A model generated the notes under the pieces. The model was not told where the DNA came from and searched no databases. It was given only the letters and a program-made list of their open reading frames with translations. From Isoetes taiwanensis (lineage: Eukaryota > Streptophyta > Lycopodiopsida > Isoetales > Isoetaceae), in contig JAJEKV010000002.1 of assembly GCA_021234155.1 (NCBI GenBank), positions 23,454,942 through 23,518,941 on the forward strand: a stretch of 64,000 nt of DNA, written 5' to 3'. The translations under genes were made by a program, and so were the position numbers. Numbering within the stretch: position 1 is the first letter of the stretch; every line of letters starts with the position of its first letter. Positions 47,543-58,114 of the stretch are shown here, piece after piece.

Positions 47543-47930
47543 TGTTAGAGCCTGAACTCTAACCTTGCAAGAAGGATGAAAAACCCAACAATCCAAGCTC
47601 AATCTATCAGATCAAGGCAATGCACAACACAAAGAATCATCATCTCCATAGCTAGATCAATGAAAATGCTCTCTCCCAATACACCGTCTCTCCCTGTTCT
47701 TCTCTCTCTGCTCAGATAACACAATGATCATAATGGCTCCACAATGCATACGTGCAAATATCTTGCACGCGTGCATGTGCGTATATCACTCCATATACAG
47801 TATACTATTTTCTATACCACCTCAATAGTGGTGAGTGTGGTGAGTGGTGAGTGGTGACGAGTGTGGTGACGAGTGTGATGAGTGGTGACGAGTGTGGTGA
47901 CGAGTGTGGTGAGTGGTGACCACCCCAACA
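47543..47930 (-). repeat. 5' LTR of the pol-less element
   Basis: 388 bp; the same sequence as the 3' LTR with a longer minisatellite. It is the 5' LTR because the gag ORF reads away from it on the minus strand. Confidence 0.9.
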
Positions 47931-48401
47931 GCCATCCAGCCCAGGACATTTATCCTTGGCCATGCACGTACATGCCGCCGCTAAATCCTCTCTGGAGAGC
48001 TCCTGCTCCAAGCTCTCACGCTGGTGAGGCAGAATAGATGGCTTAACAACCCCCAAAACAAGCTCCTGCATCTCCTGCTCATAGGGAAGAGTGCGCTGTG
48101 TGAAAAACCCTGAGAAATGGGCATGCACATACCTCTGCAAATCAGCGGGATCCTCCAAAGTCCGGCCATCAGGCAAAGCAAGGGACGCCATAGATGCTGC
48201 ATATCGCCGCTGCCTAGCTGCTCTGAAGAACACCAACAAACTTATGCCCCCCTCATTCAACCAAGTAAGGGCCGCCTTCACACGTGCCTCCCGCACTTTA
48301 ACCTGCTCCAGAGCAACAATACGCTGCAACACTGCATTCTCCCTAATGCCATCAGAAGGCTGCGCCCGAATCTTCTCCAACTCCTGATAAAGACCATGCA
48401 A
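47931..48401 (-). pseudogene. LINE RT domain, N-terminal half
   Basis: Covers the linker and start of the RT: ARVKAALTWLNEGG, FFRAARQRR and the AKDKCPGLDG motif. The reading is cut at this last motif by the LTR element. The remaining RT continues at 43,611 and below. Confidence 0.85.
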
Positions 48402-48472
48402 CTCCTGTCATTCCTGCTGCACACGCTGCCTACCAAAGACCTTGGCAAAACGCTTCGCCCTGGCCAACGCAG

Positions 48473-49006
48473 TCACCATACCAGACATACCCACTGGGCC
48501 GAGAAATCCGCATCAGCCAAAAGCCGGGTGTTCAAACGGAACACCGTCCTAGAGGGCCGAGAGGCAACCGCACCCTGACTGGACAAAACCTGAGGGTAAT
48601 GATCAGAAATGGAGGTAGACAGAATGTTACTCCGGCGCAAAGAGGGCACACCATCCAGTACGCATGGGGAAGCATAACACCGCTCATGCCTAGCATACGC
48701 CCGGCCCGCACCAATCTGCCTATTACAATAGGTGAAAGACAAGTCCCCAGGGACCTCAACCAAGGCCAAATCCTGCAACAAACGAGATCAGTGGTCCCTC
48801 TCAAACCCATGCACAACTTGGGTTCCAGAGCCAGAGCGATCCTCTACTCGCTCTACCATATTGAAGTCCCTTAACAACAACCAAGCGACCTGCAACCCAC
48901 CAAGGTCTCGCAACTTATTCCAAACTGTGGCCCATAAAGCATCCCGCTGAGAAGGCTGATTAGGGGCATAAACATTAACAATCCCCCACTCTTGCCCTCC
49001 CTCCAA
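48473..49006 (-). pseudogene. LINE APE-type endonuclease region
   Basis: Two frames carry endonuclease motifs. 48788-49006 has WGIVNVYAPNQPSQRDALW and LLLRDFNMVE (the GDFN-type motif with G replaced by R). 48473-48781 has the later SDHYPQVL segment (the SDH catalytic-site motif). The break between the frames shows it is inactive. In an active LINE this domain nicks the target DNA to prime reverse transcription. Confidence 0.75.
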
Positions 49007-49088
49007 CCACTTAATTATTGCCCACCGACCAAACCTGTCTGCTGCAGAGTACGTGACCTGCAGACACCATCAGATCAGGAGGAAGATC

Positions 49089-49757
49089 CTAAATCTGGAA
49101 CCAACACGGCATTTTAACCGCTGTCAAAGAACTGGTAGACATTGCCGGAGTATAATACTGATACAACACATAAGATTCACCCAAAGTATCCACCCCCCGA
49201 CTAACCAATTGCCGCACGGAAGACTCAGCCTCAAACATGATTATGAAGAAATTATTTGGTAGGAATTTCAGAGACTGATACCTGGGCAAACCAATCTGCC
49301 TCAGTTGTCCGGCAAGCCAAGAGCTAAACCTCCTCGTGTCCAATATGTAACCCGTGAAGTAGCCCAATACCGCAAATGAAACTAGATTCTCAATGGTCTG
49401 AACATGTCTGGTATGATCAATATCTATCCATGGAGTCTCTGGAAGAGCTGCCTGCAGGTCAACAGAGTGATGATCCTCCACAAATTTCAGAGCCTCTTGA
49501 ACACGGGCAGTCCTATACTCCAGAGCCTTGCGCTTGATCCAATCTGAAAACCCCGGCCAAGTGATGCGAGCAACAGTGTCATTGCTCCGCCAGGCCGGAC
49601 GCACAGGAGTTGGGGCTGCCGCCCTGGCATCCTGAGAGGTATCTAGGGGCACCCCAGGAGGCACATCAGCTACATGCACCCTAGAAGAGGGCGCATCACC
49701 AGCAAGTGATCCCTTCCCAAGCACAGGGGAAGAGGGCATCATAGATCCAGTTTCCAA
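49089..49757 (-). pseudogene. LINE ORF1 with DUF4283-like domain
   Basis: 222 codons. The first part is Pro/Ala-rich; the second half has the pattern of the plant LINE ORF1 domain (DUF4283): GYILDTRRFSSWLAGQLRQI, LKFLPNNFFIIMF and a VLYQYYTPAMS...VKMPCWFQI stretch before a stop. ORF1 proteins bind the element RNA. The usual CCHC knuckle downstream is not evident in this frame. Confidence 0.65.
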
Positions 49758-50172
49758 AGGGGGACATGCTTGATGAGATCAAGACCGGAGTCTCCAAAAC
49801 ACAATCCACTGGGGTCTCAGAATTATATTGAGAAGAAGATCAATCCACATACCTCTCAACCGAAGGGGATTCCAGCTCCCTCATCTCTGCCACCAATTGC
49901 ATGCCACTTCCTACAGCCCGTGCCTCTTCATGCATGCCGAGACCCGCGCCCTTCCCCTTTACTGGAGGATTCTTCCTCCTCGCCATCTCCCTTGGCTTCA
50001 GCCCCAAGCCATGAGGCTCAATCGATCCCCCATCAGCCTGCCTGGCAGGAGCCATGACATCCGAACCAGCCCGGAAATCAGCTGTTTGCGGCAACAAACC
50101 ACATGCAAAATAGCTGATGCTATACACCTCCGGAAAGAGCCCTACTAGAAAAATTCGGTACTTGATATTCTT

Positions 50173-50669
50173 CAACATCATGAGTATGCAATATTTTTGT
50201 AAGGAATCCCTGGCAGCACAATGCAAGCTCAAAAAAATAGATTATTACCACGTCACTTATTAATGGGCGAAGAAGATATTCGTCACTTTGAGTTACATGA
50301 AGTGATGTTTTACAAATATTACGTTTAACTTACCCATACAAAACAAATACTTGTAAAGCCTTTTAATTTGATACCTTGAATTTATTGAAGCGCATGCTTG
50401 GCTGCTATCTAATGGATGCTCCATAAGTCTAAGCACAGTTCCTGCATATACCAGGCTTGGTCATAAGCCCTTCAAGTAATTAACCTGGCAAATTGTGCAA
50501 GCAATTCTCTGATGTGATGTTGCTAATGGCAAATGGAAGTAAAATTTTGACCAGAAATATAAATTCTTACCTTGAATACATAGATATATACCCTTACTTG
50601 ATTCATATGACCTTGTGTCCAGCAAAATGAAAGTACGGATTTTAACCAAAAAACTTTTAAAATAATATG
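50173..50669. other. unannotated AT-rich DNA
   Basis: Continues the sequence that the LINE split at 41,079. No supported gene, repeat or element end. Confidence 0.5.
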
Positions 50670-51329
50670 AAGATTGCAAAATGAAACATTGAATAGATAT
50701 TCTTCTAGTTCTCGTGAAGCTCAAGTTCATACTTAGCAGAGATGTTTATGCAAGCTTCTATTCCAATGCTAGCTACTATTTTAGGTATCGTTATGGCTCC
50801 CAAATAATATTTTAACTGGTATACCTTAGCATGCTTTTTACACCATAGTGGTGCATTATGATTGTGAACCTTAGAGAAACTTTCATAAAAAAACACAATA
50901 TTGGCTCGCCTAAAGTATAAGTTGTGCTTCTTATCAATTTCTTGGAAGATCTGCATCATATGATCCACAATCATGCTCTAAGACTTTCTTTCTTGAGCCA
51001 TAACACAATTTTTTATAATTATAATCATAATTAAATATTCAAGTCTGCTTCATTATGCCTGACACAAATATTTACTCTATATAGATGTAAAAATAACTAG
51101 AAGGCAACTATTAAATCTTGTCAATTTGTGGAATATTATGGAATATTCCATAAATCCTAGAAGACGTGTTTCAAAAAACCTAAGAATCCTCCCCATACAA
51201 ACATTATTACATTGGGTAGAGGTTAAGGTATCTTCTTGAGATTTATTGGAGGAGTTCATTGATATAGTTGATAGGGAATTACTTGTAAAGAAAATTTAAA
51301 TCTGATAAGATAGATAATTTAAATCTGAT

Positions 51330-51360
<31 letters not shown>

Positions 51361-53198
51361 TTGTTTTAATGGCAAGCCACTAGGTAGCATCCAAGTGGAC
51401 ATGTGACGACACACCACACTAGATTGCTCGGTTGAACCCCCCCAACCCAAAAAACCACTTTACATTGCATCTATGGGACTTGACGCCCAATAGTTCAGAG
51501 TGAGATTCTGGGCAGTCTTGAACTCGAGACCTGTAGTTGATAGAACTAATGTGTCCTCCGGAGACGCAATCCCAAGGAATCACCCTATGGGACTACTCCA
51601 GGTTATATCTTCCCGGTCCGATGAGGCAGGTCAGAGAAGCTTCTCCTCCCAGATCACAACGGTTCCATGGGTGTGCTAGAGGATACCTGCTACACCAGCA
51701 GCACCCGTATCCGTACCCAACTTACCCCCCTAAATCTACGCAAAGTCGAGGACATCCATAAAGGCCATATCCAACAACCTAGGAGGTGTCAGACCCATAC
51801 CCGGCCCACACACAGTGACCGACTATAAGCCTAGCGCACTGTAGGAGCCCCAGTAGCCACGCTCAGCAAGGCTCCACCCCCGCTTCACCAATTGTGTCTG
51901 TTGTTTGGTGTTGAACCACATCATAGCATCCACAGCCAGGTTGGCTCTTGTGCGCAGGCCGCATTTAGTGGGTATTAAGGGGTCTAGCTAGAAACATCTC
52001 TAGTTCTAAGAGGCTTTCAGGTCTCTACCCTTCCCTTATTCCCAATACATGGAGCGAGCAGAAAGAAAGAATATAAACACCATCCAGGTATCCATCATCA
52101 TCCAAACAACATATGAAAGAGAATTTAACCATCCCATCTATTCAAAGAAGTGTCAACGGAAATATAAGCTATCTAGGGACCAACCAGTCTCTTGGCTGGA
52201 GCCATTATCACGAAAAGTCTCCTTTCTTCAGGTTTGTTGGCAAGAAATGGTAGCTACTTCTCCTCTCCTCCTCCCAAATCGATTTTGGGGCAGAAATGGG
52301 GGTAGGACCCCTAGTTCTCCACTCAAATTAGCAAGCCCCACTTGGCCAATCGAGTTGGGCCAGGTGGCACTCCCCTATACTAAATATAACCTAATTAGCA
52401 TAATTAGGCTAATTATCTACTAATTTTATTAGCATAGCTAATAAAATCCATTTTAAGTGAACTCACATTGTCTTCTATTGATGTGGTAGGTGGAGTCATG
52501 TATGAACCCAAAACGACTAGCATGTGCCCCGTTGTCCCCTATTGACCCTTATGGATCTAGTTAAATATTGGTGACGTGTCATGGTATGCATACATATACC
52601 GTATAAATACCTGGAACGTCACATTCTCCACCCTTGGATTAATGCTGTCCTCAGCATTAGAGTTAGTGGGCACTGAATTTACAAAAGATAACTCTTACTG
52701 ATTGAAGGAAACACAAGATTACATATATATGTCATAGGACCAAAGTCCTTTAACAAAACACAAGATATTACAATACCAATAACTTAAGAGGCACTCATAA
52801 CACAAAATTTCAAATACAAGAATTGGCCTCCCAGCTGAGGCCTAGGATCTTCTGCAATACGTCACTACGCCCTACTGGCCTGCAGAAGTAAAGTACATCA
52901 GTATTTACAAAATAATTTTAGGTAGTGTGGTTTAAGGAACCACCCCCTTAAAGTAAATGAAAAATATGAATGCAAGAATCCTATCGTGCCTAAGGCTTGC
53001 ATGTCGTCTCGGCGTAAGGAATGGACATATTCCCATTATAGCCGTAGACTAATGCGTCCTATCATGAATGCGTATATGCCTAGTTCCCCATCTAAGATGC
53101 ATGTAAACCAACCGCTACAATGATCCCCGTCGGATCTCTCTAATATGATTCCTGCCGGACTCATAAGACAACGCTTACCGTTAGGGTTGGAGGTGATC
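50670..53198. repeat. segmental duplication, copy 2
   Basis: The copy without the LINE. It matches 35659-36040 joined to 38085-40223 with scattered substitutions. It contains the intact LINE target site and runs on without a break into chromovirus coding sequence, so this copy keeps the original element context. Confidence 0.85.
51362..52623 (-). mobile_element. chromovirus 3' LTR (1,262 bp)
   Basis: Minus-strand TGTGACGTTCC start next to the purine tract AAGGGTGGAGAA (52,624-52,635); the end CCATTAAAACA abuts a (GATA)n run at about 51,327-51,360. The corresponding 5' LTR is not in the window. Confidence 0.7.
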
Positions 53199-53770
53199 GT
53201 ATCTTGAATGGTTCGGCCCTGGCATTCTCGCATAAAGTCGGGGTAAGTCTTATCCAAATCCACTTTAAGAACCCATGTTGCATCTTTTGTGGGTAAGTGT
53301 TTCCACTTAACCAAGTATTGCAAGATCTGAGTTCGGCAGGTTTGCTTATATGAGCGATCAAGGAGAGCTTCAGGCACAATCTCCAACTGATCCTCAGTCA
53401 TCTCCAGAAGTGTTGGCGTGTCAAGAACTTCTTCTGGATCAGGATTATGCTTCTTAAGAAGACTTACATGGAAAACTTTATGGATCTTCAAATGCGTGGG
53501 TAGATCCAACCGGTAGGCTTGAGAACCTATCCTTTCGGTTATCTAAAAAGGTCATGCCCATCTAGGTGCAAGCTTCTTACAATTGTCAATCTTAAGTTTG
53601 GCTTGCTTCACCTTAATCTTTAGCCAAACCGAATCACCGACCTGGAATTCTCGTGGTGTTCGATGTCGGTTGGCAAGACTCTTTTGCCGAGCTCTTGCAG
53701 CCAACAAATATGCTTGAACTTCTTCGACTAGTGCTTGCATATCTGTAAGTACTTGTTGAGAGACTTCCAC
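53036..53770 (-). pseudogene. chromovirus integrase C-terminus and chromodomain
   Basis: 53552-53770 contains ANRHRTPREFQVGDSVWLKI, the post-core integrase region. 53036-53509 has LRIH-type FHVSLLKKH, then a chromodomain stretch (QILQYLVKWKHLPTKDATWV). Chromodomains direct insertion through histone marks. The reading passes into the non-coding 3' region shared with the other duplicate. Confidence 0.88.
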
Positions 53771-53783
53771 ATTGGAAACGAGA

Positions 53784-54325
53784 TTATGCCACGTGTCTGG
53801 AATAAGGCATTGATAGCCATAAATTGATCATGAAAGGAGACATCCTTGAGGATTCCTGTCTAGTGCTGTTATAGGCAAACTCCACCAAATGAATGTAATT
53901 TGCCCATTGAGATTGCTTGTTCCAGACATAGTTATGTAGCATGTCTTTAATTATGCAATTGGTACGGTCTGTTTGATCATCTGTCTGTGGATGATAAGTT
54001 GTGCTCATGGCAAGCTTAGTTTGAATAGTGCTAAAGAAATCTTTCCAGAATGCACTAACAAACTTAGGATCTCGGTCCGATATAATGGTACGAGCATCCC
54101 ATGAAGGCAAAATACCTCCTTGATAAACAACAAGGCGGTATCCAATGCAGTATCCATGGTACGACATGGCAGAAAGTCTGCCATCTTAGAAAGTTTGTCG
54201 ACCACCACCATTAAGGCATCAAACCCTCTTAAGGTGCGCAGAAGCTCCACGATAAAATCCATGGCAATAACTTCCCATTTTGCATTGGGGACATCTAGGG
54301 GTTGCAGTTCCCCTGGAATACGCAA
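53784..54325 (-). pseudogene. chromovirus integrase core
   Basis: The upstream frame reads WEVIAMDFIVELLRTLRGFD and VVVDKLSKMADFLP; the next frame reads TIISDRDPKFVSAFWKDFF, TTYHPQTDDQTDRTN and WANYIHLVEFAYN. These are the D,D-35-E core motifs. A frameshift near 54,150 and a changed final block (SMPYSRH) show decay. Confidence 0.9.
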
Positions 54326-54779
54326 CTAGTCAGCCTTCGTTTGCTGACAGATCTGGCATTGCTTAATATACCTGGCAATGTGCTTATTCATCCCTGGCCA
54401 GAAATAGCTGGAGCGGATCTTGAAATATGTTTTTATAAATCCTGCATGTCCCGCTATAGGACTGTTATGTGTATGGAGAATGAGCTTGCGAACTCCTGAT
54501 GTCTCAGAAACACATAATTTATCCTTATAATAAAGAAGTTCAGCTTCCTTTTTATAGTGGCAGAAAGCCTCCCTCTCTTTATCTGTTCTGGCTTCCTTGG
54601 ATAGACTTAGCCATATCTCCTAAAATTCTGGATCTATGGGAAGAGCCTGATGTATCTGCTTCCCAAACTCACTAGAGAGCGTGGATATGGCATTACAATA
54701 CGTTCAGTGACCAATGGATGTCTGGAAAGCACGTCAGCAACAACATTATGCTTTCTCGGCTTATGACGACCTCAAAATC

Positions 54780-55163
54780 ATACTCCTCGAGGAATTCCAT
54801 CCATCGTCGTTGTCTCAAATTGAGGTGGGGCTGCGTGAAAATATATTGGAGGCTTTGGTGATTGATATCCAATTGGAATCATCTCCAAAGTAAATAGTGC
54901 CTCCAAATGCACAAGGCACGCATGACAGCAAGCAATTCTTGGTCGTGCGTGGGGTATCATTGTTCTGCATCATTCATCTTTCTAGAATCATAGGCGATGA
55001 CCCGACCTTCCTGCATTAATACTCCACCGGTAGCTATCTTAATAGCATTCATGGCAACCCACTTATCCTTCTGAGGGTCCGGCAAGGTGAGAACCGGTGC
55101 CGTTGTCAAAGCATCCTTCAATGACTGGAATCCAGTTTGAATCTTGTCTTTCCAATGTGTCAT
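54780..55163 (-). pseudogene. chromovirus RNase H
   Basis: FQSLKDALTTAPVLTLPDPQ is the standard RT/RNase H connection, followed by GGVLMQEGRVIAYDSRKMND. It degrades the RNA strand of the hybrid in active elements. The frame stops at about 54,957, and the continuation is scattered. Confidence 0.8.
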
Positions 55164-56076
55164 CTAATCTCTAACCTTGTCATGCTTGGTTAGGTCCGTC
55201 AAAGGCGCGGCGAGCTTGCAATAATTGCCAGCCAAGCCTAGAAAGCTGCGAACCTCAGACGCATTGGTTGGAATAGGCCAATCCTTTACTGCCTCTATCT
55301 TAGCTGGATCTGTGGCTATCCCTTCTGCAGGCACAATATGTCCCAGGTAATCAACCTTGGTGGTTGCAAATCGACACTTAGAGAACTTGGCATAAAGTTG
55401 GTAGCATCTCAGTTTCTGCACGGAAGATGCCGCTCATGGTCCTCTAAGTTCTTACTGTATATTGGGATATCATCAAAGAATATGATGACAAAATCATCAA
55501 GATACTCACGGAAGACATCGTTTATCAATCGCATAAAGGTGGCCGGGGCATTAATCAGGCCAAAGGGCATCACAGTGAACTTATAATGCCCATAGCGTGT
55601 CCGGAATGCAGACTTATGAATGTCATCTCTTTAATTCGTATTTGGTGATATCCCGAACGAAGATCAATCTTCGTAAAATACTTAGCCCCCTGTAATTGAT
55701 CCATTAGATCGTAGGTGTATCGATTCTTAATAGTGTGCTTATTGAGTTGGCGGCAATTAATGCACATTCTCAATGTGCCATCCTTCTTCTTCACAAAGAG
55801 TATCGGGGCCCCAAAAGGTGACACACTAGGTCGAATGAACCCTAATTTGAGGAGCTCTTGCAACTGTTTCTTAAGCTCTGTTAACTCAGGGGTACTGATT
55901 CGGTATGGAGCCTTACTGGTAGGCTTGGTGCCTGGTTCCAAGGTAATTTCACATTCCACAGCTCTGAGCAACCAATGAATTTCATCGGGGAAAAGGTCAT
56001 GGTATTCCCGAAGAATAAGTGCTATTGCTGGAGGCAAGCTATCAAGAACTTCGACCTGTTTAGACTTGGCTTCCAC
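55164..56076 (-). pseudogene. chromovirus reverse transcriptase
   Basis: Residues from the first frame (55570-56076) include [60 protein letters not shown] and [13 protein letters not shown]. After a frameshift, [10 protein letters not shown] near 55,460-55,480 is the DD catalytic site (variant of YxDD). The final block (55164-55421) has [20 protein letters not shown] and [13 protein letters not shown]. All core motifs are identifiable, but the frame is broken at least twice. Confidence 0.9.
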
Positions 56077-56090
56077 CGAGGCAAGTCAAA

Positions 56091-56384
56091 TCATGTCAAC
56101 ACCTGAGACTTCTTGATAGCTCTATGCAACTGGCGTAATGAGATACACTGTATAATGGGAACAGCTGGTTTACCTGCTATGGTCACTCGGGCGCCATTGG
56201 CTGCATTAAAGGTAACTTCCCGCTTTTCACAATCAATATTTGCCTTTGCAGCAGCTAGGAATTCCATACCCACAATGAGGTCATAGCGACCAATATCCAT
56301 TATCTTGGCCCCTAGAGCAATGGGTGCTCCTGGCAGCTGAATGTTCAGGTTAATGTGTCGACCCATGTGTGCATACGGCCCCAC
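56091..56384 (-). pseudogene. chromovirus aspartic protease, C-terminal part
   Basis: 97 codons with RYDLIVGMEFLAAAKANIDC, the conserved end of the retropepsin fold, and VTIAGKPAVPI. The active-site D-S/T-G lies in the frame-broken region upstream and is not seen. Confidence 0.75.
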
Positions 56385-56414
56385 TAGCCAACGTAACTGG
56401 ACGTGGCTTTGATT

Positions 56415-56986
56415 TCAAGGGGGTGAGCTGCAAAGCCACAAAAGGCTGATGATTGGCTTGGCCCATCTCAATGGCAGCATAAATATGTGACTCACCTTGT
56501 ATATAGTCATGCGTGTCATCGTCAGCAACACTGTTTGGATCAGTTGGGTCCCCTGCGCCTTCTCAATCCACTTTGGCAAGGGCAGCCTGCACAGTTTAAG
56601 TGATGTAGGGGTAGTCCTGCATACGTTGTCCTGCATACGTAACTGGTCGCGAGCCTCCTTGGGAATGGCTTGGAGAATGTCTCTGAAAGCTTCCGTGGTG
56701 TTGGTGCTGTAAAGGAAACCTTCTTCTCTGGCTTCTGATATCTAGTCGAGGCGGGAGGCCCCCGGCTAGGTGAGCGTCCTCTGTAAGGTACATAACCCCT
56801 ATTTTGACCAAAAGAAGAGGGTCGCGGCGGCTGATACTTAGGAGCGTCCTCTTCTAGGCTAAGAACTTTAACCTCTACTTCTGCTACTATTTTAGGGTCT
56901 ATTGCGCAAACCATCTTCCTTAACACTAGAGTGGTCAGGTGATGGACCAGAAATGGTCCATTTGCAGTGTTTACTTTAAAATTCAT
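56415..56986 (-). pseudogene. chromovirus gag C-terminal remnant
   Basis: Minus-strand frames hold VVRNMV-like leader sequence, then a basic Arg/Ser/Pro-rich stretch (YVPYRGRSPSRGPPASTRYQ) and RTTYAGLPLHHLN. No intact CCHC knuckle is readable. The first codons near 56,940-56,986 may lie outside the element, so the right limit is approximate. Confidence 0.45.
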
Positions 56987-57855
56987 ATAAAATCAATGGT
57001 ACAAAATCTATTCGAACCCTTCCTAGGAGTTCATATATGGCAGTCATGGTCCACTAGAAAAATACGTAAAAATATATACACCTCCATTCTTGTAAGTTAT
57101 GCTCTAGCAAACTCAGGGGGGGTCAAGTACCAAAAGCTTCATGTTTACATAAAGTAAAACTGTCTCGACAAAACAATTTTTTCAAATTTTTTGATTACCA
57201 TGATATTTTTTTACACGAGATAGAGAAAATGACACAAAAAACCACATGTCAATCCGAAGTCTGTGAAGAAAGATAGGGCCATTCAAACATGACAGGGTCA
57301 AAACTGCTTTTTGCCTCCTCAGAACCAATTATGGTTCCCAGAAGGCAGTTGTAGTTTAAATACAACAACTTTTACAAGGAAATGCATTTTGAGCTATAAG
57401 CAATTGACAAGTTTCTTCATCCCATAAAAATGTTGGCTGGCCTTGAATTTGACGTTTGGACTTTCACTTTTGATCTCAATTTAAAGTAACTTGTAATAAT
57501 GATTAATATTTCCCCACATAGAACAAAATTTACTCTATGATGTCCTCCAAAAAATCATAATATGAAAGTTCAAAATGATATGAAACCAATGCAAAAACAA
57601 GCTCATTAAAAAAGCAAAAGATATGGTCACAAGAAATCAAGAAAGGTTTCTGACCCTGAGCCCATTATTGGTCCATAGGTCCATTTAAAATCAATAACGT
57701 CCTTATATTAATTGATCTGAAGTTCAATTTTGGGATATGAATAGCTTCTCATTTACTTTACTAAGGAAAATATTTGTTGATCATAACCTTGAGATTTGGA
57801 TTAAACTTTATAGCATCAAATTCAAATATGTCTTCTATGTTAATTCTAGATTTAC
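56939..57855. other. AT-rich DNA, no gene
   Basis: Begins with a 'ggaccagaaatggtcc' palindrome. From about 57,530 to 57,720 it resembles 63,240-63,420 in motif order (gtcctnnaaaaaat, cattattggtccataggtcc, ttgatct). No coding potential was found. Confidence 0.5.
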
Positions 57856-57883
57856 TAGAAAAAGTGCCCAGCGTTGCTGGGCT
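57856..57883 (-). mobile_element. Helitron 3' terminus (gene-carrying Helitron)
   Basis: On the minus strand, the perfect hairpin GCCCAGC-AAC-GCTGGGC is followed by ACTTTTTCTAG and T. The body extends to the right, over the captured exons of 60.9-63.1 kb. The 5' TC end is not identified, so the extent is not known. Confidence 0.75.
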
Positions 57884-58042
57884 TTTCTTTGGGATTAAAT
57901 TCCAAAGTTAATAAAGATATGGTTAAGAATGTTAATTGACACATATGATCATTTTCTCCTTATACAGTAATTGTTTTACTGAGTTTAAGGAATACAACAT
58001 ATGAGGTAAGCTTTTAATTAAACATACAAGGCACGATTAGTT

Positions 58043-58114
58043 GCCCATTTAGTGTCTTTGCTGGATCGCAGTTTGCAAGCCCATTTAGTGTCTTTGCTGG
58101 ATCGCGGTTTGCAA
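58043..58114. repeat. two tandem 36-bp copies
   Basis: The unit begins gcccatttagtgtctttgct; copies at 58043 and 58079 differ at one base. Confidence 0.92.

Larger units (their letters stand above)
43617..47930 (-). mobile_element. pol-less LTR retrotransposon (TR-GAG-like), 4,314 bp
   Basis: Bounded by the 5-bp target duplication GCCAT (43612-43616 and 47931-47935). LTRs are 43617-43992 (376 bp) and 47543-47930 (388 bp), begin TGTTAGAG and end CACCCCAACA in plus orientation, and differ by only a few substitutions and the length of an inner GTGGTGAGTG minisatellite. The coding strand is minus. It has a long gag ORF and a second ORF, but no protease, RT, RNase H or integrase, so it needs proteins from another element. 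The near-identical LTRs imply a recent insertion. Confidence 0.93.
41095..50156 (-). mobile_element. L1-type LINE (about 4.7 kb of its own DNA), interrupted by an LTR element
   Basis: Flanked by a perfect 16-bp target duplication, ggtacttgatattctt (41079-41094 and 50157-50172). The left end has a poly-T run (poly-A tail on the minus strand). Minus-strand order is ORF1, endonuclease, RT, zf-RVT. The LTR retrotransposon 43617-47930 splits the RT domain. Without it the LINE is about 4.74 kb. Stops and frameshifts occur throughout. Confidence 0.93.
52624..56938 (-). mobile_element. Ty3/gypsy chromovirus internal region, 5'-truncated and decayed
   Basis: Minus-strand order is gag C-terminus, protease, RT, RNase H, integrase, chromodomain, then the 3' LTR. 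This is the Ty3/gypsy order, and a terminal chromodomain marks the chromovirus branch. Many frameshifts and stops are present. The element stops at about 56,938, so the gag start, primer site and 5' LTR are lost. Confidence 0.92.

Noticed and set aside
47805-48000. HHSPHSS-repeat protein end
   Set aside because: Translation of the LTR minisatellite where the LINE frame runs into the LTR element; not a natural protein.
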